A stretch of 64,000 nt of DNA, from contig CANCLK010000001.1 in NCBI GenBank assembly GCA_947378785.1, forward strand, positions 1 through 64,000, written 5' to 3'. The DNA comes from Comamonadaceae bacterium. GTDB taxonomy: Bacteria; Pseudomonadota; Gammaproteobacteria; Burkholderiales; Burkholderiaceae_C. A program made the translations under genes and the position numbers. This document shows positions 18,608 through 26,595 of this stretch, piece after piece. The notes under the pieces were generated by a model. That model had not been told where the DNA came from. It saw only the letters and a program-made list of their open reading frames with translations, and ran no database searches. The stretch's first letter is position 1; each line of letters starts with the position of its first letter.

Positions 18608-19609
18608 CTATAGGCGCAGCAAGCGTTTGGCGTTACCTTCAAAGATGCTGTCGCGGTCTGCAGCCGCCAGGTTGAGTGAGTTGATGGCATCGATGGTGCC
18701 GCCAATGAGGTTGCGTCCACCGCGCGAGTCAAAGGGTGCATCCGTTGCGAAGAGGCAATGATCGGCTTGGAAAAAATCGAGTCCGCAGCGCGCGGCGGAT
18801 GCCGAACCATTGGTTGCCGTGTCGGCATACAGCATGCGGTAGTAATCGAGCAAAGGCTTTTTCAAACCCGCACGCTCAGCGGTCGGGTTGCGGTCTGTCT
18901 GACCGTCAAAAATCTGGTTGAAGCCCAAGTTGATCTTCTGCGAGAAGAAAGGAATCATGCCGCCCATGTGGTGCGTGATGATTTTCAAGTCGGGCAACTT
19001 GTCAAACAAGCCGGAGTAAATCAGCCGCGTCATGCAGGCACTGGTTTCGTAAGGCCAGCCAAAAGTGAACCAGATTTCATCTTCCGAGGCTTTCTCTGTG
19101 GCGTAGTCTGCAAAGTTAGGGCCGCGCATCGGGTGAACCCAAACCGGCAGGTCGTGCTGGCTCATGGTCTCGAACAACGGATAAAACTCCGGAGCGCTCA
19201 AAGGCTTACCCAGCACGTTCGTGAAGACTTGTATGCCACGGGCATCCAGTTCATTGATGGCGCGATTGGCCTCCTTGACCGCCGCATCAGGGTTGTTCAT
19301 CGGCATGGAGGCAATGAAAGCAGGAAACCGGTCGGGGTGTTTTTTGCAGATTGCAGCCAAGCCATCATTGGCCAGCCGCGCCAGTTCGGGCGTGATGTCG
19401 GGACCACCGAGCAGTTCAATGGGCGGGTTAGACAGTGCCAGCACTTGCTGGTAATCGTCGTAGCCATCCATCAGCGTCAGATGCGCGTCAATGTCCCACA
19501 GCTCGGGCAAATTGTTGAAGTCGTGCAGGATGGGAATTTGGGGAGCCGCTTCACGCATACGCTCAAACACTTGCTTGGGCAGGATGTGGTTAAAAATATC
19601 AATCTTCAT
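18608..19609 (-). CDS. Amidohydrolase-2 family (ACMSD-like) hydrolase or decarboxylase
   Basis: A 333-residue TIM-barrel protein of the family that includes aminocarboxymuconate-semialdehyde decarboxylase, LigI and LigW. Metal-site candidates are WVHPMRG, IITHHMGGMIPFF and the aspartate in LFATDAPFD. The usual N-terminal HxH is FNH (MKIDIFNHILP), so the first histidine is missing. GGAG precedes the ATG. It is first in the TRAP operon and diverges from a LysR gene across a shared operator (19700–19738). The reaction is unknown; processing of the TRAP ligand is inferred. Confidence 0.85.
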   Translation of the reverse strand: MKIDIFNHILPKQVFERMREAAPQIPILHDFNNLPELWDIDAHLTLMDGYDDYQQVLALSNPPIELLGGPDITPELARLANDGLAAICKKHPDRFPAFIASMPMNNPDAAVKEANRAINELDARGIQVFTNVLGKPLSAPEFYPLFETMSQHDLPVWVHPMRGPNFADYATEKASEDEIWFTFGWPYETSACMTRLIYSGLFDKLPDLKIITHHMGGMIPFFSQKINLGFNQIFDGQTDRNPTAERAGLKKPLLDYYRMLYADTATNGSASAARCGLDFFQADHCLFATDAPFDSRGGRNLIGGTIDAINSLNLAAADRDSIFEGNAKRLLRL

Positions 19610-19699
19610 TCATCGCTCCTTGAATCGAAATCGCCAAAAATTAAGCACCAAAAACCATCTGCATATTAAGTAGCGATTAAATGTACGGGACAAGCCCTC

Positions 19700-19738
19700 A
19701 TAGAAAATATGGTTTTTTTCTATATGATCCATAGAAGA
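19700..19738 (-). promoter_or_regulatory. Operator copy 1 of a 39-bp three-half-site element (LysR-type)
   Basis: Read on the minus strand: TCTTCTAT, 7 bp, ATAGAAAA, 8 bp, TTTTCTAT. The inner TAT-N7-ATA is a T-N11-A LysR-type box. The layout matches copies at 20712–20750 and 24735–24773 base for base in spacing, and all three point toward the gene they precede. Here that is the amidohydrolase/TRAP operon starting at 19609, while the lysR start is 27 bp from the other end. The site also lies in a near-perfect 19-bp inverted repeat (arms 19705–19723 and 19731–19749, one mismatch). Confidence 0.75.
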
Positions 19739-19765
19739 AAACCATATTTAGCTGCACCCGGAACA

Positions 19766-20680
19766 ATGAATATTTTCAATGGCATCAAACTGCGGCAGCT
19801 GCAGTACTTTCTGGCCGTCGCTGACAAAATGCATTTTTCTAAGGCTGCAGAAAAAGTTTTTGTGACGCAGCCGACCTTGTCACACCAGATCGCAGAACTT
19901 GAATCCCACGTTGGCACACCCTTGTTTGACCGCTCTGGAAAGGTCGTCAGACTGACGGAAGCGGGACGTCTTTTCGCCATCCACGCGACGAAGGCCCTGC
20001 AAGAACTGGATTCAGGCTGCACGGCTTTACGCGAACTTGAAGGACTCCAAAGGGGCACCCTCAACATCGGTGCCAGCCAGTCCTTCGTGCGCAAGCTGTT
20101 ACCGCCCTTACTGGGCGACTTCATGAACCGGTACCCGGCGATCCGGCTCAACATTCAGGAAATGACAGCCACGCAAATAGAGCGAAACCTGGCCAATGGA
20201 AGCTTGGATCTCGGTATTGCGTTCGAGCCTTCGGTCATGGAAGACACAGAGCTCGAACCCATTTTGGAAGAGCGTCTTTTGCTGGTCGTGGGCCTGAGCC
20301 ATCCTTTGGCACACCACAGCGTTGTGCAACTGCGGCAACTGGATGATCAGCCGCTGGTGTTTTTCACGAAAGAGTTCTCAACCAGGCAACTGGTTAGCCA
20401 TTACTTTGACACCGTGTCGGCGCGCCTCAACCTGGTGTGCGAAACCAATTCGATTGAGGTCATGCTGGGGGTGGTGACGCAAACCAATGTCGCCACGATT
20501 CTTCCTGAAGGCACGATTCCGCGTGATTCGAATTTGCGGGTCATGCCGATCGTCGAACCCGAACTGGTACGGGTGTCGGCCTTGCTGTGGTCGCGCCACA
20601 GCTTTCGCACATTTGCGGCTCGTACATTTGCGGACATGGTGCGACAACACTTCCTCAGTCGGCTGCCGCTGGAAGTCTGA
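19766..20680 (+). CDS. LysR family transcriptional regulator
   Basis: A 304-residue regulator. The N-terminal helix-turn-helix is MHFSKAAEKVFVTQPTLSHQIAELE (residues about 18–42), followed by the typical linker LFDRSGKVVRLTEAG and a periplasmic-binding-like effector domain. The open frame starts 19 codons earlier, but those codons translate the operator palindrome, so the ATG at 19766 (MNIFNGIKLRQLQYF) is used. It is divergent from the amidohydrolase/TRAP operon and immediately upstream of the CaiB operon. It probably controls both, plus the 24828 operon, through the shared box, and may repress itself (inference). Confidence 0.92.
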   Translation: MNIFNGIKLRQLQYFLAVADKMHFSKAAEKVFVTQPTLSHQIAELESHVGTPLFDRSGKVVRLTEAGRLFAIHATKALQELDSGCTALRELEGLQRGTLNIGASQSFVRKLLPPLLGDFMNRYPAIRLNIQEMTATQIERNLANGSLDLGIAFEPSVMEDTELEPILEERLLLVVGLSHPLAHHSVVQLRQLDDQPLVFFTKEFSTRQLVSHYFDTVSARLNLVCETNSIEVMLGVVTQTNVATILPEGTIPRDSNLRVMPIVEPELVRVSALLWSRHSFRTFAARTFADMVRQHFLSRLPLEV

Positions 20681-20711
20681 GGCAACCCGCCGCTCGGCTA
20701 TTCCATGCCGT

Positions 20712-20750
20712 TTTTCTATGGCTTAAATAGAAAAGAAGCATTTTTTCTTT
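20712..20750 (+). promoter_or_regulatory. Operator copy 2 of the 39-bp three-half-site element
   Basis: TTTTCTAT, 7 bp, ATAGAAAA, 8 bp, TTTTCTTT. It lies 110 bp before the CaiB start. Twelve bases after the last half-site comes CATAAAGTC, aligned with CTATAAAGTC at the same distance in copy 3, a likely conserved -10 region. The similarity to copy 3 extends from before the first half-site through GGC about 70 bp later. Confidence 0.75.
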
Positions 20751-20860
20751 TCAACATCTGTCCATAAAGTCGGAGGCATGTCATCGCATCTGATTCCATT
20801 CTCGCCATCTGCTCATGGCAACCTCTATTCAGCCGCCATCATCCCTAAAAAGAAGGTCCT

Positions 20861-22087
20861 ATGAACGAAGGGGCACTCTCCGGCCTACTGGTGCTGGACC
20901 TTTCTCGCGTTCTTGCGGGCCCGTGGGTCGGGCAAACCTTGGCGGATCTGGGCGCTGAAGTCATCAAGGTCGAACGTCCTGTGAGCGGCGACGACACGCG
21001 CAGTTGGGGACCTCCGTTTTTGAAGGACCTGAACGGTGAACCGACGTCTGAATCGGCTTATTTTGCGTGCGCTAACCGAAACAAAAAATCACTCACGGTC
21101 GACATCACACGACCTGAGGGTCAGGATGTGATTCGTCGGCTGGCAGAGCGCGCTGACATCCTGATCGAGAACTTCAAAGTCGATGGACTCAAGCAGTATG
21201 GACTGGACTACGCCTCGCTTCGAAAGATCAATCCACGGCTGATTTACTGCTCGATCACCGGCTTTGGTCAAACTGGCCCCTATGCGTCTCGCGCCGGCTA
21301 TGACTTCCTGATCCAAGCCATGGGCGGCTTGATGAGCATCACTGGCCAGAAAGATACTGAGCCTGGTGCCGGACCACAAAAAGTGGGCGTTGCGCTGACA
21401 GACATCCTGACGGGTTTGTATTCAACCGTTGGTATATTGGCTGCCCTTTCACACCGGCAGCGCAGTGGCGAAGGCCAATGGCTAGACATGGCGCTGCTGG
21501 ATGTCCAGATTGCCAGTCTGGCCAATCAGGCCAGTAATTATCTGGTTGGCGGCGAGTCGCCGACACGAATGGGAAACGCCCATCCCAATATCGTGCCGTA
21601 TCAAGACTTCCCGACCCGGGACGGCTATATGGTGATTGCCGTTGGCAACGACGCCCAGTTCAGTCGCCTGTGTCTGGCTGCTGGGCGCCCTGACATTGCG
21701 ACCGACCCTCGCTACCGCACGAACAAGGACAGGGTCCAAAACCGCAAGGAACTCATTTCTCAGATGAACGCCTTCACAGTGACACGAAGCACGCAAGAAT
21801 GGATCTCGGATCTAGAAACTGTGGGTGTTCCGTGCGGACCCATCAACAATCTCGAGCAAGTTTTTGCCGACCCGCACGTGAAGGCCCGACAGATACATCA
21901 ACAACTGGAACACCCGTCCATGGGCACGGTGTCTTCTGTGGCCAGTCCCATCCGCCTGTCCGAGACCCCCGTCCAATACCGCATGGCCCCCCCCTTACTG
22001 GGTGAGCACACCCACGAGGTGCTCTGCGATTTACTGGGCATGAGCGAGCAGGAAGTAAGCGCCTTGCAGCAAGCCGGTGTCGTCTGA
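20861..22087 (+). CDS. CaiB/BaiF family CoA-transferase
   Basis: A 408-residue class III CoA-transferase starting LSGLLVLDLSRVLAGPWVGQ. The catalytic aspartate is expected in VALTDILTGLYS near residue 170; FACANRNKKSLTVDI and SGEGQWLDMALLDV are family-typical. AAGAAGG lies five bases before the ATG. It is first in an operon with a crotonase, a dienelactone hydrolase and a Bug receptor, downstream of operator copy 2, and presumably supplies the CoA ester used by the crotonase. Confidence 0.92.
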   Translation: MNEGALSGLLVLDLSRVLAGPWVGQTLADLGAEVIKVERPVSGDDTRSWGPPFLKDLNGEPTSESAYFACANRNKKSLTVDITRPEGQDVIRRLAERADILIENFKVDGLKQYGLDYASLRKINPRLIYCSITGFGQTGPYASRAGYDFLIQAMGGLMSITGQKDTEPGAGPQKVGVALTDILTGLYSTVGILAALSHRQRSGEGQWLDMALLDVQIASLANQASNYLVGGESPTRMGNAHPNIVPYQDFPTRDGYMVIAVGNDAQFSRLCLAAGRPDIATDPRYRTNKDRVQNRKELISQMNAFTVTRSTQEWISDLETVGVPCGPINNLEQVFADPHVKARQIHQQLEHPSMGTVSSVASPIRLSETPVQYRMAPPLLGEHTHEVLCDLLGMSEQEVSALQQAGVV

Positions 22088-22114
22088 CACCCAACAGAAT
22101 GAAACAAGCTATTC

Positions 22115-22906
22115 ATGACTCATTTTCTGACCATCGAGATTGCTGACGGCATCGCACTGCTGACCATGAACTCACCCGAGACCCGCAATGTCTTGGGATT
22201 CGATCAGCCCTCAGCCGAGATCGAGGCTGCATGCACCCAAATCGCCGCCGACCGAAACGTACGCGCCGTGGTGCTCACCGGTGCGGGCAAGGCTTTCAGC
22301 GCAGGGGGCGACATCAAGAACATGGCGGCACGACTTGACAACAAGGACCGCCAACCAATCGATGACCGCTACTACTATAAGGAAGGCATCCACCGCATAC
22401 CCCGCGCGTTGTACCACCTTGAAGTCCCGGTCATCGCAGCCGTCAATGGTGCGGCGATCGGCGCTGGTCTGGACCTGGCCTGTATGTGTGATGTGCGCAT
22501 TGCCGCGCAAAGTGCAACCTTTGCCGAGAGCTTCGTGAAATTAGGCATCATCCCGGGCGATGGCGGCGCCTTCTTGCTGCAACGCATCGTGGGTCAGTCC
22601 AAGGCCGCCATCATGACGTTCACCGGCGATGCCATTGATGCGCCAGAGGCGCTGGACTGCGGCTTGGTTTCACAAGTTGTACCAGACGATCAACTCCTCC
22701 CCACCGCCATGCGCTTGGCTGCGAGAATCGCCCGTAACCCGGTCCATGCGTTGCGAATGGCCAAGCGGCTGATGCGGGAAAGCGCACACCTGCAACTGGA
22801 CACAGTGCTCGAGCTTTCGGCCGCTTTTCAAGCGTTAGCTCATTCAAGCACTGATCACCGGGAGCGCTTATTGCAGGCTGTCGCGGCAATGGGGAAAAAA
22901 CGCTGA
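22115..22906 (+). CDS. Enoyl-CoA hydratase/isomerase family protein with altered active site
   Basis: A 263-residue crotonase with the CoA loop SAGGDIKNMA and the oxyanion segment NGAAIGAGLDLACMCDVRIA. The first hydratase glutamate is replaced by Asp (in GLDLAC). The position of the second is occupied by Phe (ATFAESFVKLG against the usual PE), although a Glu lies two residues earlier. It may therefore be an isomerase, hydrolase or lyase rather than a hydratase. It lies 27 bp after CaiB with no strong ribosome site. Confidence 0.88.
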   Translation: MTHFLTIEIADGIALLTMNSPETRNVLGFDQPSAEIEAACTQIAADRNVRAVVLTGAGKAFSAGGDIKNMAARLDNKDRQPIDDRYYYKEGIHRIPRALYHLEVPVIAAVNGAAIGAGLDLACMCDVRIAAQSATFAESFVKLGIIPGDGGAFLLQRIVGQSKAAIMTFTGDAIDAPEALDCGLVSQVVPDDQLLPTAMRLAARIARNPVHALRMAKRLMRESAHLQLDTVLELSAAFQALAHSSTDHRERLLQAVAAMGKKR

Positions 22907-22950
22907 GACAGCAAGATCGCAGACACAATGCAACCAAGAGGCAAAACGAT

Positions 22951-23679
22951 ATGAAAACCGAATATGTGATGATTCCGATGAAGGGCGGCTCGATGGGGGC
23001 CTACATCGCCTACCCTGACACCCTAGGGCCGGCCCCTGCGATCATCGCCATCATGGAGATATGGGGCGTCAATGACACCATGCGTGCGCATGCCCATGAA
23101 TACGCCGAGGCCGGCTATATATGCCTCGTACCCGACTTGTTCTGGCGCCAAGAGCCTGGGGTGGAACTGTCCGACCGAAACCCAGCGGACGGACAAAAAG
23201 CCTTTGATCTTTATTATGAATTCGACTATGACTTAGGGGTCGAGGACATGCTGGTCGCCGACGCCTTCTTGAAGGCTAAGTCTGAGTGCAATGGCAAGGT
23301 TGGCGCAGTGGGCTACTGTTTAGGAGGCAAGCTGTGCTACCTCATGTGCTGCCGCACCGACATTGACTGTGCCGTCGCTTATTACGGCACCTATATCGAG
23401 CACAACATCAGCGAAGTCAAAAACCTACACCGACCATTTGTTCTGCACATGGCCATGAAAGATCGTTGGGTGCAGGCTGAGGTGAACGCGCTGCTTGAAC
23501 GCAAGCTGCGACCCAACCCCTTGGTCACCATTCATCAATACCCAGAGGCCGACCACGCCTTTGCGCGCATCGGCGGGATTCCGTATCGCAAGGCCGAGGC
23601 CGACCGCGCCCTGGCGTTGACCCTTGATTTTTTTAAACAGCATTTAAGCGTGCCCCTTTTGACTTCGGAGGCTTCATGA
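22951..23679 (+). CDS. Dienelactone hydrolase family protein
   Basis: A 242-residue alpha/beta hydrolase. The cysteine nucleophile is in GAVGYCLGGKLCYL near residue 123. The acidic residue is probably the Asp in MAMKDRWVQ, and the histidine is in PEADHAFARIG. The glutamate of IMEIWGVND near residue 35 matches the residue that orients the Cys in dienelactone hydrolase. The family hydrolyses enol-lactones and related esters. AGAGG precedes the ATG. Its stop overlaps the Bug start (ATGA). Confidence 0.9.
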   Translation: MKTEYVMIPMKGGSMGAYIAYPDTLGPAPAIIAIMEIWGVNDTMRAHAHEYAEAGYICLVPDLFWRQEPGVELSDRNPADGQKAFDLYYEFDYDLGVEDMLVADAFLKAKSECNGKVGAVGYCLGGKLCYLMCCRTDIDCAVAYYGTYIEHNISEVKNLHRPFVLHMAMKDRWVQAEVNALLERKLRPNPLVTIHQYPEADHAFARIGGIPYRKAEADRALALTLDFFKQHLSVPLLTSEAS

Positions 23680-24647
23680 GTCTGATCAGACGTGTTTTTT
23701 TAGCAACCCTCGCAGCGACCAGTCTGGGCGCCATCGCGCAGACCAATGCCAACTGGCCGACACGTCCTATCAAGTTGATCGTGCCTTTCCCGGCGGGGGG
23801 TGGCTATGACTTTATGGCGCGCAACCTAGCGCAAAAACTGACTGACTCGCTAGGGCAACCGGTGGTGGTAGAAAACCGTGCGGGTGCGAATGGCAACATA
23901 GGCTCCGATGCGGTCGCCAAGGCAGCGCCTGATGGCTACACACTGCTGCTGGGTGGCATTGGACCTCAAGCTTTCAGTGTCGCGTTGTATCCCAAGCTGC
24001 CATTTGACCCCCAACGCGATTTCGCCCCGGTGTCCTTGGTCGCCTCGCAGCCTAACTTGCTACTCACCCACCCCTCACTCCCGGTCAAGAGTGTGGCCGA
24101 ACTCGTGGCCTTGGCAAAAGCCAAGCCGGGGGAACTCCCTTTTGGCAGCACCGGCAGCGGTAGCGGCCAGCATTTTGGACTCGAGCAGCTCAAGGCTGTC
24201 TCAGGCATCGATGTGATCCATGTGCCCTACAAGGGCGCAGCACCATTGCATATGGCCATGCTGGCTGGTGAAGTGAAGGTCGCCTTCAACATCATCCAAC
24301 TGCCCATGCAACAGGTCCGCCGCGGCGAACTTCGCGCCTTGGCCTTGGCCAGCAAGAAACGATCGCCATTGGCGCCTGAAGTCCCCACCATGGCCGAGCT
24401 GGGCTATCCGATTGACTTTGACACTTGGTACGCCGTGTTTGCGCCGACAGGAACGCCACGCGACATCGTCGCCAAGCTCAATGCCGCCATCCTTCGCGCA
24501 CTGTCAGATCCTGCGTTCAAGGAGCGTGCCCTGGCACTGGGCATTGATCTGATCGGAAGCAGCCCAGAGCAACTGGGCACCCACATGCGTCAAGAGATCA
24601 CGCGTTGGACGGATCTCGCGAAAGCCGCCAACATCAAGGCCGACTAA
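23676..24647 (+). CDS. Bug family periplasmic substrate receptor
   Basis: A 323-residue receptor with a signal peptide ending LGAIAQTNA, then PTRPIKLIVPFPAGGGYDFM, VVVENRAGANGNIG, APDGYTLLLGG, GSTGSGSGQHFGLE and HVPYKGAAPL. GGAGG lies before the ATG, which overlaps the dienelactone hydrolase stop. It is last in the CaiB–crotonase–DLH operon and is followed by a strong terminator, so in this operon the receptor comes last rather than first. Confidence 0.93.
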   Translation: MSLIRRVFLATLAATSLGAIAQTNANWPTRPIKLIVPFPAGGGYDFMARNLAQKLTDSLGQPVVVENRAGANGNIGSDAVAKAAPDGYTLLLGGIGPQAFSVALYPKLPFDPQRDFAPVSLVASQPNLLLTHPSLPVKSVAELVALAKAKPGELPFGSTGSGSGQHFGLEQLKAVSGIDVIHVPYKGAAPLHMAMLAGEVKVAFNIIQLPMQQVRRGELRALALASKKRSPLAPEVPTMAELGYPIDFDTWYAVFAPTGTPRDIVAKLNAAILRALSDPAFKERALALGIDLIGSSPEQLGTHMRQEITRWTDLAKAANIKAD

Positions 24648-24673
24648 CCTGCCCTTCCAAGTGCCCCGCAAAA

Positions 24674-24709
24674 AGGCCACGCGGGAATATTCCGCGTGGC
24701 CTTTTTTTT
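24674..24709 (+). terminator. Rho-independent terminator
   Basis: The stem GGCCACGCGG pairs exactly with CCGCGTGGCC around a 7-base loop, and the hairpin is followed by eight T residues; flanking A and T runs extend the stem. It lies 27 bp after the Bug stop and ends the CaiB–crotonase–DLH–Bug transcript, just before operator copy 3. Confidence 0.93.
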
Positions 24710-24734
24710 GAAGGCCCGCCATTGGGAATGCCTG

Positions 24735-24773
24735 TTTTCTATAGGGCAAATAGAAAAAAAGCATTTTTTCTAT
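24735..24773 (+). promoter_or_regulatory. Operator copy 3 of the 39-bp three-half-site element
   Basis: TTTTCTAT, 7 bp, ATAGAAAA, 8 bp, TTTTCTAT: the best-conserved copy. CTATAAAGTC follows 11–12 bp later, as in copy 2, and the GTG start of the CocE gene is 55 bp from the end of the box. The preceding operon is closed by a terminator, so this must be a separate promoter responding to the same regulator. Confidence 0.77.
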
Positions 24774-24827
24774 TGGCCCACCCCCTATAAAGTCAGCGGC
24801 ATCATCAAACAGTGTGAGGGACATACC

Positions 24828-26564
24828 GTGAGTCAAGAAAAAAACGAAGTTCGAGATGGGATGCGAATTCAGTGGGATGCGCCCATCGTCATGGATGACG
24901 GCGTCGTGATGCGGGCCGATATTTTTCTGCCACTTGCCGAAGGACGCTATCCGGTGATCCTGACCTATGGGCCTTACGCCAAGGGGCTTGCCTTTCAAGA
25001 GGGCAATGCCGCCGCGTGGGAACGTCTGGTGGCGTCTCATCCCGATATTCTGGAAGGCTCCAGCAACATTTACCAGTCTTGGGAACTGGTCGACCCCGAG
25101 AGGTGGGTTCCCGAAGGCTACGCCTGCGTACGGGTTGATTCGCGCGGTACCGGTCGCTCGCCCGGCTACGTCGACCCCTGGTCGCCACGGGAAACGAAAG
25201 ATCTTTACGAGTGCATTGAATGGTCTGGCGTACAGCCTTGGTCCAGCGGCAAGGTGGGCCTTAACGGCATCTCTTATTACGCCATGAACGCTTGGCAAGT
25301 GGCCGCGATGGAACCTCCGCATCTGACCGCGGTCTGCGCCTGGGAAGGCGCTTGCGACTATTACCGTGAAGCGACCCACCACGGCGGCATCGTCTCAGAT
25401 TTTCTGATCAACTGGTTTCCTCGCGCGGTTCACCGGTCGCAACATGGCTGCGGCGAGCGCGGATCACGCAGTCGTGTCACAGGCGAGCTGGTCTGCGGCC
25501 CCGAAACTTTGTCTGAAAACGTCTTGGCAGCCAATCGCATCGACATCGAAAAATGGATCATCGAACGGCCTTTTGCGGATGAAGACCACGAGGGCAGATC
25601 AAGCCACCCTGAGAAAATCAAAGTGCCGGTGCTGTCATCTGGGAATTGGGGTGGCCAAGGTCTGCACACGCGCGGTAACTTTGAAGGGTATCTGCGCGCT
25701 GGAACGACCGAAAAGTGGTTGGAAGTACATGGGGGTGCTCACTGGGAGAGTTTCTACACCGCCTACGGAATAGCGCTTCAAAAACGCTTTTTCGGGCACT
25801 TTTTGAAAGCCGAAAAAACGGGCTGGGATCAACAACCCCCGGTACGCTTGCAGGTGCGACATGTCGACCGATTTGTCGAGCGCGATGAACAGGAATGGCC
25901 CATTGCCCGTACGCAGTGGACGAAGTATTACTTGGACCCATCCGACTGCAGCCTGCGTACTCAAGCGCCCAAAGACCGCTGCACCCTGAGTTATGACACG
26001 GCGGGACATGGGCTCATGTTCCTGTCGCCCCCCATGGCGCAAGATCTTGAAATCACTGGCCCGAGCGCTGCAAAGATGATGCTGTCGTCCTCCACACAGG
26101 ACGCTGATGTGTTTTTAGTACTGCGTGTCTTCACACCCGATGGATGTGAAGTGACCTTTCATGGCTCCAACGACCCGCGCACCCCGGTCGGGATGGGCTG
26201 GCTGCGCGCGTCACATCGCAAGCTCGATGCAGCACGCAGCCTGCCTTATCGCCCATTTCACACCCATGATGAAAGTCAACTCCTCACACCCGGGCAACCG
26301 GAGGCTCTGGACGTTGAAATTTGGCCAACCTGCATCGTGGTCCCCAAGGGATACCGATTTGGATTGTCTGTACGCGGCAAGGACTACCAATTCCCCGGAG
26401 AACCTTTGAGCATTCCTGGCGTCAAGTACACCCTGACAGGCGTGGGGCCGTTCCTGCATCACCACCCTCAAGATAGGCCCGCAGATGTGTTCAAAGCCAC
26501 CAACACACTGCACTTCGAACCCGGTCAACAGCCTTACGTGCTGCTACCCGTGATCCCAAGCTAA
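24828..26564 (+). CDS. CocE/NonD family serine hydrolase, paralogue of the gene at 13795
   Basis: A 578-residue product with a GTG start preceded by GAGGG. An open frame runs 44 codons further upstream, but that part translates the operator and promoter and is not coding. It has VDSRGTGRSPG, the nucleophile elbow VGLNGISYYAMNAW and the C-terminal jelly-roll region (MMLSSSTQDADVFLVLRVF; GLSVRGKDYQFPG). It is recognisably paralogous, by eye about half identical, to the 13795–15555 product along its whole length. It is first in a plus-strand operon with Bug and amidohydrolase genes. Confidence 0.9.
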   Translation: MSQEKNEVRDGMRIQWDAPIVMDDGVVMRADIFLPLAEGRYPVILTYGPYAKGLAFQEGNAAAWERLVASHPDILEGSSNIYQSWELVDPERWVPEGYACVRVDSRGTGRSPGYVDPWSPRETKDLYECIEWSGVQPWSSGKVGLNGISYYAMNAWQVAAMEPPHLTAVCAWEGACDYYREATHHGGIVSDFLINWFPRAVHRSQHGCGERGSRSRVTGELVCGPETLSENVLAANRIDIEKWIIERPFADEDHEGRSSHPEKIKVPVLSSGNWGGQGLHTRGNFEGYLRAGTTEKWLEVHGGAHWESFYTAYGIALQKRFFGHFLKAEKTGWDQQPPVRLQVRHVDRFVERDEQEWPIARTQWTKYYLDPSDCSLRTQAPKDRCTLSYDTAGHGLMFLSPPMAQDLEITGPSAAKMMLSSSTQDADVFLVLRVFTPDGCEVTFHGSNDPRTPVGMGWLRASHRKLDAARSLPYRPFHTHDESQLLTPGQPEALDVEIWPTCIVVPKGYRFGLSVRGKDYQFPGEPLSIPGVKYTLTGVGPFLHHHPQDRPADVFKATNTLHFEPGQQPYVLLPVIPS

Positions 26565-26595
26565 ACGGTCAGAAGTCCGACTAGAAGGAGACTCC

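Noticed and set aside
24696-24827. Upstream extension of the CocE gene from 24696
   Set aside because: These codons cover the terminator T-run, operator and promoter; the GTG at 24828 has a ribosome site and begins the family homology.
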